NCBI GenBank assembly: GCA_017450965.1
Contig: JAFSSQ010000089.1
Location: forward strand, 1 to 40,102
DNA length: 40,102 nt
Direction: 5' to 3'
Source of the DNA: Clostridia bacterium
GTDB lineage: Bacteria > Bacillota > Clostridia > Oscillospirales > CAG-272
The notes beneath the pieces were generated by a model. It was not told where the DNA came from, ran no database searches, and saw only the letters and a program-made list of their open reading frames with translations. Below, in pieces: positions 17,338 to 24,713 of this stretch. Each line of letters opens with the position of its first letter. The stretch's first letter is position 1. The position numbers and the translations under genes were made by a program.

Positions 17338-18942
17338 ATGAGAATAAAAAAGATCCTGGCGGCCGTTTCCGCCCTGCTTTTCTGCCTTTCTCCCTTTGCC
17401 GCGTTTTCCGCCTCCGCCGCCGGCGGCACGGTGTTCGTCTCGGATAACAACGGCAGCAACGCAAACGACGGCCTTTCCGCCGCCAAGGCGAAAAAATCGC
17501 TCGGCAGCACGACCGGCGACGGCTCGATCGGCGTGATCCCGAAGGGGGGGACGCTCGTCGTCTGCGAAAAGCTCTACTTCGGCAGCGCCTACACCTGGGC
17601 GCTCGGCGGCTCCGCCGTCATCACGGCGGTCCACGGCGGCACGGACTACCGGAACGCCGAGCCGGCGTCCAACCCCTCCTCCGGCGTGATCAAGATGAAA
17701 TCCGGCGTTACCGTTACGGTGGCGAGCAACCTCACCCTCCGCAACGTGATCCTCTTCCAGGAGCACGAAACGAATACCTTTGTCGTCTCCTCCGGCGTCA
17801 CCTTCACCGTCGACGAATCGGTGACCACGATGTCCGCAAACGGCGACTATATGCGGATCATCGCCGCGCCGGGCAGTACCGTCGTCGTCAACGGCGGGAC
17901 CTTCGAGTCGGTCAGCGGAGAGGGAACGATCCGGCTCGGGAGCAAGGCGGTCGTTCTTTACGACGCGCCCCCGGACTCGGATCAGCCGGAGACCGACCGC
18001 GCCCGCCGCGTCTGCTGGATCGACCCGGAGAGCGGGTCTGATTCCGCCGCGGGAACGAACGCCGCTTCCGCGGTGAAAACGCTGGATAACGGGGTCTTCA
18101 AGCGTCTCCTCGTCGGCGGTACGGCGGTGGTCTGCGGGCCCCTTTCCGTGCCCGCCTCCGGAGCCGTTTATAACCTCCCGCTCCTCCCGAAGCCGCTGAC
18201 CTTTACCTCCGTGTATCAGGGAGCGGACTATAAGAGCAAAGCCCGTTTCCGCATCGCCCCCGGCGGCGCGATGGTGATCTCAAGCGACGTGATCTTTGAC
18301 GATATCGTTCTCCTCGCCGAGGGGACGACCCCCGGCGTGATCCGCGTGAAAGCAGGCGCGACCCTGACCGTGACCGACCGGGCCGAACTGGTAACGAACG
18401 GAAGAGCGCACTACCGCATCGAACTCGAAAAAGGGGCGTACGCTCTCCTCTCCGAGAACGCGCGCCAAGCGTTTACCGTCTCCGGAGAGGGAGCGGTCCT
18501 ACCCTATACCGCGGACAGCGAAGAACTGATCGCGCTGCTGTTCGGCGACGAGCCGATCATTTTGACGCCGGTTGACGGCACGACCGCCGCCGAGAGCGCC
18601 GGCGGGACGACAAACGCGGCCGGCACGACGGGCGCGTCGACCGGCGGCGGGACGGGGACCGCGGCGCCCGCCGACGGTACGGAAAAAACGACCCCCGCCG
18701 ACGGTACGGCAGAGCCGGAAACCGGGAAAAACGGGGAAAGCGTCCCCGCCTCCTCCCCGGTCGGCACCGGGGAAGCGATCCCCGGCGGAGAGACCCGGCA
18801 GAGTCGGGGCGTCGCCGCCCTGATCGGCGGCGCTGTCGCCTCGGCGATCGCCGCGTGCGGCGTATTCTTCTTCCTGCGCAAAAAAGCAAAACCGGCAAAG
18901 GAGCCGGAAAAGGAGAAAACGGATGAAAGTTCTGATCATTAA
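17338..18942 (+). CDS. Membrane-anchored surface protein with two beta-helix-like modules
   Basis: The 534-residue product has a signal peptide (MRIKKILAAVSALLFCLSP, AxA site), two related modules of about 190 residues, a linker rich in Thr, Gly and Ala (TTAAESAGGTTNAAGTT), then one membrane helix (GAVASAIAACGVFFFL) and a Lys/Glu-rich tail. The modules begin TVFVSDNNGSNANDGLS (near 31) and CWIDPESGSDSAAGTN (near 222); each goes on to GGTxVVC and a YxGxDY segment, as in the protein at 5471-9277. They look like pectate-lyase-type right-handed beta-helices but I see no lyase active site, so a binding or structural role is more likely. It lies 12 bases after the GH43-dockerin gene behind a TAAGGAGG ribosome site, so the two are co-expressed. 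The 3' end overlaps the next gene by 20 bases. Confidence 0.8.
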   Translation: MRIKKILAAVSALLFCLSPFAAFSASAAGGTVFVSDNNGSNANDGLSAAKAKKSLGSTTGDGSIGVIPKGGTLVVCEKLYFGSAYTWALGGSAVITAVHGGTDYRNAEPASNPSSGVIKMKSGVTVTVASNLTLRNVILFQEHETNTFVVSSGVTFTVDESVTTMSANGDYMRIIAAPGSTVVVNGGTFESVSGEGTIRLGSKAVVLYDAPPDSDQPETDRARRVCWIDPESGSDSAAGTNAASAVKTLDNGVFKRLLVGGTAVVCGPLSVPASGAVYNLPLLPKPLTFTSVYQGADYKSKARFRIAPGGAMVISSDVIFDDIVLLAEGTTPGVIRVKAGATLTVTDRAELVTNGRAHYRIELEKGAYALLSENARQAFTVSGEGAVLPYTADSEELIALLFGDEPIILTPVDGTTAAESAGGTTNAAGTTGASTGGGTGTAAPADGTEKTTPADGTAEPETGKNGESVPASSPVGTGEAIPGGETRQSRGVAALIGGAVASAIAACGVFFFLRKKAKPAKEPEKEKTDESSDH

Positions 18943-19540
18943 CGGAAGTCCGCGTAAGGACGGCAACACGGAACGCCTGATCCGGGAAGCGGTCGGCGTT
19001 TTCGAGCGGGAGGGGATCGCCTGCGATCTCTATTCGCTCGCCGGCAAGGCGATCCGCGGCTGCATGGCGTGCGGATACTGCCATTCGCACGACGGCTGCG
19101 TTCTCGCCGACGACGTGAACGACCTCGCAAAAAAACTGGCGGAGTGCGACGGACTGCTCGTCGCCTCGCCCGTTTACTACGGCTCGGCAAACGGCAGTCT
19201 GATCGCCCTGCTCGACCGGCTCTTTTACAGCGCCCGCTGCGACAAACGGATGAAGGTGGGCGCCGCCTTCGCCGTGGCGAGACGCGCCGGTACGACCGCC
19301 ACCTTCGACGAGCTGAACAAGTATTTCACGATCAGCCAGATGCCGGTCGCCTCCGGCCGGTACTGGAACAACGGCTTCGGCCGGGAAAAGGGGCAGATCG
19401 AAGAGGACGCCGAGGGCCTGCAGAACGCCCGGATCACGGCGCGAAATATGGTTTTTCTGATGCGCTCCATCGCGCTCGGCAAAGAAACCTACGGCCTCCC
19501 CGAAACGGAGGAGATCACCCCTACCCATTTCATCCGCTGA
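18923..19540 (+). CDS. Flavodoxin-fold NAD(P)H-dependent oxidoreductase, iron-sulfur flavoprotein type
   Basis: The 205-residue product has the FMN phosphate loop at the N-terminus (INGSPRKDGNTERLI, residues 6-20) and PVYYGSANGSL for the flavin ring. Residues near 49-61 carry GCMACGYCHSHDGC, a CX2CX2CX5C cluster that fits the compact 4Fe-4S motif of archaeal/clostridial iron-sulfur flavoproteins (Isf). It probably moves electrons between a reduced carrier and an acceptor in the cytosol; the partners are unknown. The start overlaps the end of the preceding surface-protein gene by 20 bases behind an AAAAGGAGA site, so translation may be coupled although the functions seem unrelated. A terminator follows. 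Alternative naming: NADPH-dependent FMN reductase. Confidence 0.85.
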   Translation: MKVLIINGSPRKDGNTERLIREAVGVFEREGIACDLYSLAGKAIRGCMACGYCHSHDGCVLADDVNDLAKKLAECDGLLVASPVYYGSANGSLIALLDRLFYSARCDKRMKVGAAFAVARRAGTTATFDELNKYFTISQMPVASGRYWNNGFGREKGQIEEDAEGLQNARITARNMVFLMRSIALGKETYGLPETEEITPTHFIR

Positions 19541-19556
19541 CCGGCGGCGGACGTTG

Positions 19557-19586
19557 AAAAAGGACTTGCATCAGCAAGTCCTTTTT
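19557..19586. terminator. Bidirectional terminator after the flavoprotein gene
   Basis: A 13-bp perfect stem, 19557-19569 with 19574-19586, loop ATCA, with A5 and T5 flanks. It also closes the minus-strand operon that ends at 19663. It marks the left edge of the low-G+C island. Confidence 0.9.
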
Positions 19587-19662
19587 CTGTGAGGAACGGA
19601 CAAAACAGCCCAACGGGATATCGGTAATTCATTTATCTCAACGAACCGGGATTTGTCGATTA

Positions 19663-20331
19663 TTATTGCAACAGATCGGCTCGAATGAATGCGTTCTGAC
19701 ACCAACAAAACAGCGTCCGGAAAGCCGTATCAAAATCATAGTCATCCGGTAATTCAGCCATTTCAAGTAAGGCGCGATCTTCTGCGGATACCCGTTCTTT
19801 AAGCTCTCGTTTTGTCACGGCAAACGTTCCGCTTTCCAGAAAATGCAGATTCTGAATCAGGAAAAACATACTTTTGCAAGTGCCGCGAAACTTCGCGATG
19901 TTTTTCTCCCTGTCGGCGTGGATATAGCGATGGCAAAGTTCGTGATAAACATTTCCCAAACTCAGTTTGACATAGTTGATCTCGTCTTCACGGGACGACG
20001 ACGGGAGAAAACCGTTCAATTCGCCGAACAGGTCTTTTGTTGTGTGACGCAACTGACAAACTTCAAGCGGGCTCCACCGCGTTATTTCACCCCTGCCGCA
20101 AACAAACCCGCATGACTTCTCATCATTTTCGTTCTTTTTCAGGATTTCCCGGTATATGTCCATATCCGCAGCGGAAAAGTTTTCGAGAATGATCATAACG
20201 TCTATATCGCTTTTTTCAGTCGCTTCGCCGCGCATATAGCTGCCTTGAAGTCCGACGTACAACAATCGGCTGCCGAAAGCGTTTTTACACTCCTCGGTCA
20301 GATTTTGCAAATAACAGTTAACGTCAAACAT
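19663..20331 (-). CDS. Nucleotidyltransferase-fold protein
   Basis: The 222-residue product has the MNT/aminoglycoside-nucleotidyltransferase signature GSYMRGEATEKSDIDVMI near residues 30-47: GS, then two metal-binding Asp in SDIDV. The rest is helical (YVKLSLGNVYHELCHRYIHADR), like the helical partner part of such enzymes. It may transfer a nucleotide to a small molecule or to a protein, as in MNT-HEPN or streptomycin adenylyltransferase relatives; the substrate is unknown. The ATG is two bases after the stop of the membrane-protein gene, so the genes are translationally coupled. G+C is visibly lower than in the flanking housekeeping genes. Not CD-NTase-like: no effector gene is adjacent. 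Confidence 0.75.
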   Translation of the reverse strand: MFDVNCYLQNLTEECKNAFGSRLLYVGLQGSYMRGEATEKSDIDVMIILENFSAADMDIYREILKKNENDEKSCGFVCGRGEITRWSPLEVCQLRHTTKDLFGELNGFLPSSSREDEINYVKLSLGNVYHELCHRYIHADREKNIAKFRGTCKSMFFLIQNLHFLESGTFAVTKRELKERVSAEDRALLEMAELPDDYDFDTAFRTLFCWCQNAFIRADLLQ

Positions 20332-20333
20332 TT

Positions 20334-21287
20334 TTATCGGTTGCTCCTCCGCAAATCCCTATTTGTCAGGATCGCCGTTTTTTCGCGATCCTTGCGCTCC
20401 ATCATCAGACCTTTGGCAAAAGATCGCATCAGATCTTCCGTGTCGATACGATACATCCCGGCAAGCGCACTCAGAATATCGTAAGGGATCCTTACATCGT
20501 TTTCGTCAGCGTACTGAGCCGCCATCCTGCCCATACCGAACGCCTCGATTTTCACTTCAATCGGATCCAGATCCTTCTTCCAGAGCCGAAACATTTTTTT
20601 GTTTCGCTTTTTTGTCAGACAGTTAGACAAAAGCGCGACGGCAGTGCTGACGCCGAAAGCAATCAGCAGAAAAACGGGGATCGCCAAAACGGGTGATATA
20701 TTTTCGCGGACGCGATAGATATCCGGCCAGCCGCCGTTTGCTTCGCCGATCAGGACGACTTCCACGTAATAAACGATCAGATAGCAAAAACAGGGAGCGG
20801 TGCCGAGCAGCCGATCTTTCCACGTAAACAGGCGACCGCTTTCCAACTGAAAGAAGGAAAGAAGGATCAGAGGCGGGCAGATAACGTGGGTGATCAGATT
20901 GACCCCGCCGAAAGCATCGTCCGGAGCAGCCCAGCTGATAAAGGCAAGCACGAACACCATCGTGACCGCGATCGAGACCGTCGCCATGTAATGCAGCAGC
21001 GCCGTCCATTTCGGCATAATAAAGCGTTTTTCCCGGATCCCTTCTATAGCAAAAGGAAACACAAAAGCCGCGGACAGCGCCGCAAACGCATTTGAGATCA
21101 TCGTATAATAGATGAAAGACGTGAATCCGTTTTTGTGTAAAACGGTATTCGTTCTGTTCACGCCCTCGATGATACCGTAAAAAGCGAGTATCAGCGTCAG
21201 GATCACGCAGCAAAGAGCGATCACGCTGCGGCGCCTTAACAGTACGGTCAGGGATTCACGAATCGGCGCCGTTTTTTTCTCCTCCAT
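20334..21287 (-). CDS. Polytopic membrane protein of unknown function
   Basis: The 317-residue product has about six hydrophobic segments between residues 22 and 245 (VIALCCVILTLILAFYGIIE; ISNAFAALSAAFVFPFAIEG; VTMVFVLAFISWAA; LIVYYVEVVLIG; LAIPVFLLIAFGVSTAVALL) and a basic cytosolic tail of about 75 residues. The layout recalls Pr6Pr/AIG1-like membrane proteins, recognised weakly. Its first 32 bases overlap the end of the 476-residue gene upstream, and the nucleotidyltransferase starts two bases after its stop, so all three lie in one transcript. Mixed G+C. No function can be given. Confidence 0.65.
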   Translation of the reverse strand: MEEKKTAPIRESLTVLLRRRSVIALCCVILTLILAFYGIIEGVNRTNTVLHKNGFTSFIYYTMISNAFAALSAAFVFPFAIEGIREKRFIMPKWTALLHYMATVSIAVTMVFVLAFISWAAPDDAFGGVNLITHVICPPLILLSFFQLESGRLFTWKDRLLGTAPCFCYLIVYYVEVVLIGEANGGWPDIYRVRENISPVLAIPVFLLIAFGVSTAVALLSNCLTKKRNKKMFRLWKKDLDPIEVKIEAFGMGRMAAQYADENDVRIPYDILSALAGMYRIDTEDLMRSFAKGLMMERKDREKTAILTNRDLRRSNR

Positions 21288-22686
21288 TTTTGCCTTTCCC
21301 GCCTCCTTTTTGCATTACTTTTTGTGCCGGTTTTCCGTCTTCTTCAACAGGATCAGTAATTTCCTCTCTTTCCGGCCCGTATGACATATACAACAACAAA
21401 ATGGCCTCATAGTACATCTCTTCCATCGTGACCAGTTTATCGCATTTTATCGTATCTTTATATTCCCATGATTCGTTGTATTGAGCGTTCAGGTCAAATC
21501 CATGCAAATAATGGCAAACTGTGATGATAAATCTATTGACCCAGAAAACAAGTATTTCTTCTTCACAATTTGCCAAATCAAAAGCATACCAGAGCATATT
21601 AAACGGGGGCGGCATTTGATCCTCCGGATGATGCTCCAACCCGTAGTCATAATCTTCGATATAAGCGCGCAGATTCCCCGGGACATTTGGGAATAACGAC
21701 GTGTTCACATAGTGCCTTTTGAAGATGAAAGGATCAAGACTGTCCGGCTTGATTTCTGCATACCGCGTAAACGCTCTGTGAAAATACTTTGCGCCTTCGT
21801 ACAGAAACGGAATCGTGGCGTATTTTTTCTCAGTTATCTCCTTTTTAAAAGCGTCAATACACTTATCTACTTCCTCTGCATTGCAAAACTCATAAGGCCT
21901 GATTTTTTCGTGAATCAATATGGCTTTCTGAGTTTTTTTATTTTGCCTTATAAAGGCATTGATCATAGGGTTAATGTGCTTATGCCTCGGATTGAGAATG
22001 GAAGCCATCTCGCACAAAGGAAGCAGATGCAGGTCTTCTTCGTGGTCAAAACAGAAAAGACGGGCATTTTCTAAAGCGTCTTCGTCGATGCCGTATTCTA
22101 AACAGTGCGGAACATCCTCTTTCCGAAGCAGAACGTTATCCGCATCGGTTTCCAAACGGATGTCGGCTTTTTTAATGTTAAACGAGTTTATGTAATCAGT
22201 GGTTATCTGTTCTACGCTATCCCGGCTTCCTATGTTTTTTGTCGCAGTAACAACATAGAAAAGTATTCCGGATAAAAACTTATATACACAGATATTTTTG
22301 CCTGCCATGACTTGTTTTTTAGTCTGCCGTGAAACACGTTCGATAACAGTCCCGTCTTCGATCGAAGAATCGCCATTGATTATATCTTTTATTGCAAGAA
22401 CCATATTCGGAATAAGGTTCTGATCGAGAAGCGGAATCACGTGTTTTTTTATCTCGTCAGAATATCCTGCCAGGTCAGAAATAGATCTGGCAGAAATTGA
22501 AAACGCCGGCGGCAGGTTTTTTGTGCCTCTGACGGTACTTGAAATCAGCGCATCGTTAAACCACTCTCCACTAATGTAATCTGAGTCAATCGTCGAGAGC
22601 AGAGCCGATATTAACTCCTTCTGCGTTACGGTTTGCAATTTGCACCTGACTAATACAGATGCGAAGGTAGAAAAACACAATTTCAT
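21256..22686 (-). CDS. Unrecognised 476-residue protein in an XRE-led operon
   Basis: The product is soluble, without a signal peptide or clear membrane helices. I do not recognise a named family. Residues about 20-170 (ALLSTIDSDYISGEWFNDAL... LIPNMVLAIKDIINGD... KFLSGILFYVV) recall, from memory only, an N-terminal module seen in several Firmicutes phage- or defence-associated proteins. The middle is rich in Cys, His and charged residues (LFCFDHEEDLHLLPLCEMAS). The C-terminus ends in a Gly/Lys-rich tail (KGGGKGKNGGEKNG). G+C is low and codon use is unlike the flanks, which fits recent transfer. It follows the XRE gene by 12 bases and overlaps the membrane-protein gene. An ATG at 22686 is the only start that keeps the frame close to the XRE stop; its ribosome site is poor. 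Confidence 0.7.
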   Translation of the reverse strand: MKLCFSTFASVLVRCKLQTVTQKELISALLSTIDSDYISGEWFNDALISSTVRGTKNLPPAFSISARSISDLAGYSDEIKKHVIPLLDQNLIPNMVLAIKDIINGDSSIEDGTVIERVSRQTKKQVMAGKNICVYKFLSGILFYVVTATKNIGSRDSVEQITTDYINSFNIKKADIRLETDADNVLLRKEDVPHCLEYGIDEDALENARLFCFDHEEDLHLLPLCEMASILNPRHKHINPMINAFIRQNKKTQKAILIHEKIRPYEFCNAEEVDKCIDAFKKEITEKKYATIPFLYEGAKYFHRAFTRYAEIKPDSLDPFIFKRHYVNTSLFPNVPGNLRAYIEDYDYGLEHHPEDQMPPPFNMLWYAFDLANCEEEILVFWVNRFIITVCHYLHGFDLNAQYNESWEYKDTIKCDKLVTMEEMYYEAILLLYMSYGPEREEITDPVEEDGKPAQKVMQKGGGKGKNGGEKNGADS

Positions 22687-22698
22687 ACAAACACCTGA

Positions 22699-22917
22699 TC
22701 AAAACAATTCTTTTTCGATTTCAACAACGTCGCCAATATCAACGTTCAATTCTTTGCAAAGGCGAGCAAGGACGTCAAGAGTAACCGAATCGCCTTTGTT
22801 CATTTTAGCGAACGTTGCCTTTGACACTCCGGTACGCTCCATAAGAGTTTTCTTTGTCATCCGTTTGTCAATGAGTATTTTCCAGAGCTTATTGTAAGAA
22901 AACCTTATCTCTGCCAT
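22699..22917 (-). CDS. XRE/Cro-type helix-turn-helix regulator
   Basis: A 72-residue protein that is almost all HTH: MAEIRFSYNKLWKILIDK, then TKKTLMERTGVSKATFAKM (the HTH, residues 21-39), then VLARLCKELNVDIGDVVEI. It belongs to the short Cro/C1 family common in Firmicutes mobile DNA. The second ATG (22917) is chosen because AAGGAG lies 8 bases before it; the ATG at 22923 is too close to that site. It heads the minus-strand operon and lies just downstream of its own promoter and an inverted repeat, so it probably controls itself and the 476-residue gene. Confidence 0.88.
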   Translation of the reverse strand: MAEIRFSYNKLWKILIDKRMTKKTLMERTGVSKATFAKMNKGDSVTLDVLARLCKELNVDIGDVVEIEKELF

Positions 22918-22951
22918 GAGCATTTCTCCTTTATAAAAAGATTTACATTTT

Positions 22952-22980
22952 ATGATACCACAGTTTTCGATGATTGTCAA
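22952..22980 (-). promoter_or_regulatory. Promoter of the XRE-led operon
   Basis: Minus strand: consensus TTGACA (22980-22975), a 17-base spacer and TATCAT (22957-22952), 34 bases before the XRE start. Confidence 0.85.
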
Positions 22981-22991
22981 ATCCGTAAATG

Positions 22992-23019
22992 CAAAAAGTA
23001 TGCAAATGCGAACTTTTTG
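22992..23019. promoter_or_regulatory. Possible operator: inverted repeat upstream of the XRE promoter
   Basis: CAAAAAGT (22992-22999) and ACTTTTTG (23012-23019) are perfect complements 12 bases apart, starting 11 bases upstream of the -35 box. The spacer repeats the word ATGCAAA found just before it. This is a plausible binding site for the XRE protein or for an activator. Confidence 0.4.
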
Positions 23020-23117
23020 AAAGTAATTAGATAGATAATGGCAAGTTGTAGCCATATAAGTGAAACAAAAATCGCAGTATCATATTCATAGATCCCGAGG
23101 AAAGGAGGGTCTTGAAA

Positions 23118-23144
23118 ATGACTGTCAAAACCGATAGCAGCTAA
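23118..23144 (+). other. Eight-codon ORF with strong ribosome site upstream of the DUF4417 gene
   Basis: AAAGGAGGG (23101-23109) lies 8 bases before an ATG that opens MTVKTDSS and stops. Right after it, GCATTAG occurs twice within 18 bases (23148-23165). A near-perfect ribosome site in front of so short a frame suggests a leader peptide or a remnant of a displaced gene. Real function unproven. Confidence 0.3.
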
Positions 23145-23274
23145 GCGGCATTAGGCTAGCATTAGTTTCACACTACTAAGAGGTTAATGACAATGATCCA
23201 TATAGATTGCAACGCGTATTTTTATACGATCTATGACAATACCGTAAATTTTCAAACGAAAGAAGGTGTTTGCA

Positions 23275-24006
23275 TTGAAAAAAACAAGCAAAAATGATAT
23301 AATGAAAGAGCCTCGCAAGGGGTTGGTGGATATCTGGAATGCTTACATGGTTGAAGGTGCCTCTTTTACCGATAATGATATTCCATTATGCCCTACTACA
23401 GCGACAACTGTTCCAGAATCAATAATCCTCTGGGACGAAGCAAAGCACATATACAAGAACGCACTCGCAAGAGGTGATGGCAGTTTCCATTACAACGCTT
23501 TTGTCGCCTTTTATCTTGATGACTACAAATTCGACGGTCCGAGAGGTATCTGGCACGACTGCAATTTCGCTTTAAAAGTTCTCCGTCATTTTGCCGGAGT
23601 CATAACGCCGGATTTTTCTACCTATCAAGATTTTCCCGAGCCGATCAAGATTTATAATACTTATCGAATGCGGGCGTTCGGATACTGGCTCGGCAAAAAC
23701 GGACTCGCCGTAATCAATAACGTTCGCTGGGGAACGTCCGAGTCGTGGCGCTATTGCTTCGACGGCATTCCCGATAACTGTATCGTTTGCATCGGCACCG
23801 TCGGCGGCAGTCCGAAAAAACTCATTGATCGGAAAAGGTTCGAGGAAGGGCTGGAAGAACTTGTCCGCGTCCGCAAGCCGCATACCGTTCTCGTTTACGG
23901 TTCAGCGAGCTACCCCTGCTTTGACAAACTGATCGATCAGGGCATCAAGGTGGTATCCTATCCCAGCCGCACCGCGTCGGTCTTCGAAAGGAGGCGGGCG
24001 AGATGA
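23275..24006 (+). CDS. DUF4417 family protein
   Basis: The product of about 243 residues matches DUF4417 by the run FVAFYLDDYKFDGPRGIW, FAGVITPDFSTYQDFP, YNTYRMRAFGYWL, NVRWGTSESWRYCFDGIP and VLVYGSASYPCFDKL. The molecular function of the family is unknown; members occur in phage- and toxin-rich accessory DNA. A TTG start at 23275 is chosen because AAGAAGG ends 8 bases before it; a GTG at 23266 gives three more residues. The first half is AT-rich but the last third is GC-rich, so the gene itself is a mosaic. The last 44 codons are duplicated at 25072-25204. Its end contains the AAGGAGG ribosome site of the next gene, and its TGA overlaps that gene's ATG, so the two are translationally coupled. 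Confidence 0.85.
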   Translation: MKKTSKNDIMKEPRKGLVDIWNAYMVEGASFTDNDIPLCPTTATTVPESIILWDEAKHIYKNALARGDGSFHYNAFVAFYLDDYKFDGPRGIWHDCNFALKVLRHFAGVITPDFSTYQDFPEPIKIYNTYRMRAFGYWLGKNGLAVINNVRWGTSESWRYCFDGIPDNCIVCIGTVGGSPKKLIDRKRFEEGLEELVRVRKPHTVLVYGSASYPCFDKLIDQGIKVVSYPSRTASVFERRRAR

Positions 24007-24011
24007 GCAAG
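23870..24011 (+). repeat. 'Neck' direct repeat, copy 1 (end of DUF4417 plus start of toxin-like gene)
   Basis: This 142-nt segment matches 25072-25213 with 10 mismatches and no gaps (93%); a central stretch of about 73 nt is identical. It spans the last 45 DUF4417 codons, the ribosome site AAGGAGG and the first three codons (ATG AGC AAG) of the following gene. Seven of the ten mismatches are silent in the DUF4417 frame, so the copies diverged while coding. Confidence 0.95.
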
Positions 24012-24344
24012 CCGCTGAGCTATAAATACACGGGGACGAAAGGGCATATAGCTGATGCTGCATCATCGCTACCGAATAATCCTGATGATTTGCTGAGTAA
24101 CGGATGGACTGAAATTACAGACCCCAGAGCAAAAACTTCCAGCAACTCACGTGTTTTCAAGGAAAAAAGCACTGGACTTCGGATTCGATTTGATAAGGGA
24201 ACGCCCGGAGAAAACGGTTTCAAAGGTAAGGATCATTACCACATTGACAATCCGAATGCAACTGACAAAAAGATAGGTCGTTACCTTGATAAAAACGGTA
24301 ATCCTGTCAATAAAAACTCGAAAGCTTCTCACATTTTACCTTAA
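24003..24344 (+). CDS. Orphan polymorphic-toxin-like C-terminal domain
   Basis: The 113-residue product begins MSKPLSYKYTGTKGHI and carries GFKGKDHYHIDNPNA (residues 72-86) and YLDKNGNPVNKNSKASHILP at the end. From memory, this KGKDHYH...YLDKNGNPVPKGSKxSHI pattern is typical of toxin tips at the C-terminus of RHS and other polymorphic secreted proteins. Here it is encoded alone, with no secretion part. His78, His80 and His110 are possible catalytic residues. The activity is not known to me (nuclease-like is a guess). It is followed by two small acidic proteins, as toxin tips usually are by immunity proteins. Start codon and ribosome site lie in the neck repeat; the rest is low in G+C, unlike the neck. 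Confidence 0.7.
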   Translation: MSKPLSYKYTGTKGHIADAASSLPNNPDDLLSNGWTEITDPRAKTSSNSRVFKEKSTGLRIRFDKGTPGENGFKGKDHYHIDNPNATDKKIGRYLDKNGNPVNKNSKASHILP

Positions 24345-24356
24345 GGAGGAAAAGAC

Positions 24357-24713
24357 ATGACTATAAATGAACTTCAGAATAAATACTACTTTCATGACAG
24401 CTTGCTTGATGAGGTCATCATTGACAAGCAGCACGCTACGGTCTCTCTTAGAATCGACTTCTGTTTTTGGGCTCAAAACGGATATAAGGATGAAGACCCC
24501 GAAACCGGAATGATTGTTTTGTCTTTCACGGGTGTAAAAAAATACCCCGAGATAGAAGGCGAACTCGATTCATACAGCATTCTAAAAACTTCCTGTTTAC
24601 AAGACGATACTTGGCTAATGGTCACGCTCGATGACGAGACAGACACCTGTTATGAATTGTCTATTTCTGCTGACAAAGTGACAGTAATCGTTGAGGATAG
24701 CGGCAATGATTAA
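24357..24713 (+). CDS. Probable immunity protein 1
   Basis: The 118-residue acidic protein (MTINELQNKYYFHDSLLDEV...) starts with a YxFHDSxL-V motif and alternating strands (ATVSLRIDFCFWAQNG; WLMVTLDDETDTCYELSIS), a compact beta-rich fold of the sort seen in several immunity families. I cannot name the family. It has a good AAGGAGG ribosome site 13 bases after the toxin-like gene, on the same strand and with the same low G+C. Position, size and acidity support an immunity role against the domain encoded at 24003; this is inference. Confidence 0.65.
   Translation: MTINELQNKYYFHDSLLDEVIIDKQHATVSLRIDFCFWAQNGYKDEDPETGMIVLSFTGVKKYPEIEGELDSYSILKTSCLQDDTWLMVTLDDETDTCYELSISADKVTVIVEDSGND

Noticed and set aside
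19663..20331. CBASS-type cyclic nucleotide synthase
   Set aside because: The motif fits the MNT/aminoglycoside group, and no CD-NTase effector is adjacent.
23193..23297. 34-residue ORF MIHIDCNAYF... upstream of DUF4417
   Set aside because: It overlaps the DUF4417 start in another frame and has only a weak ribosome site; possible but not supported.
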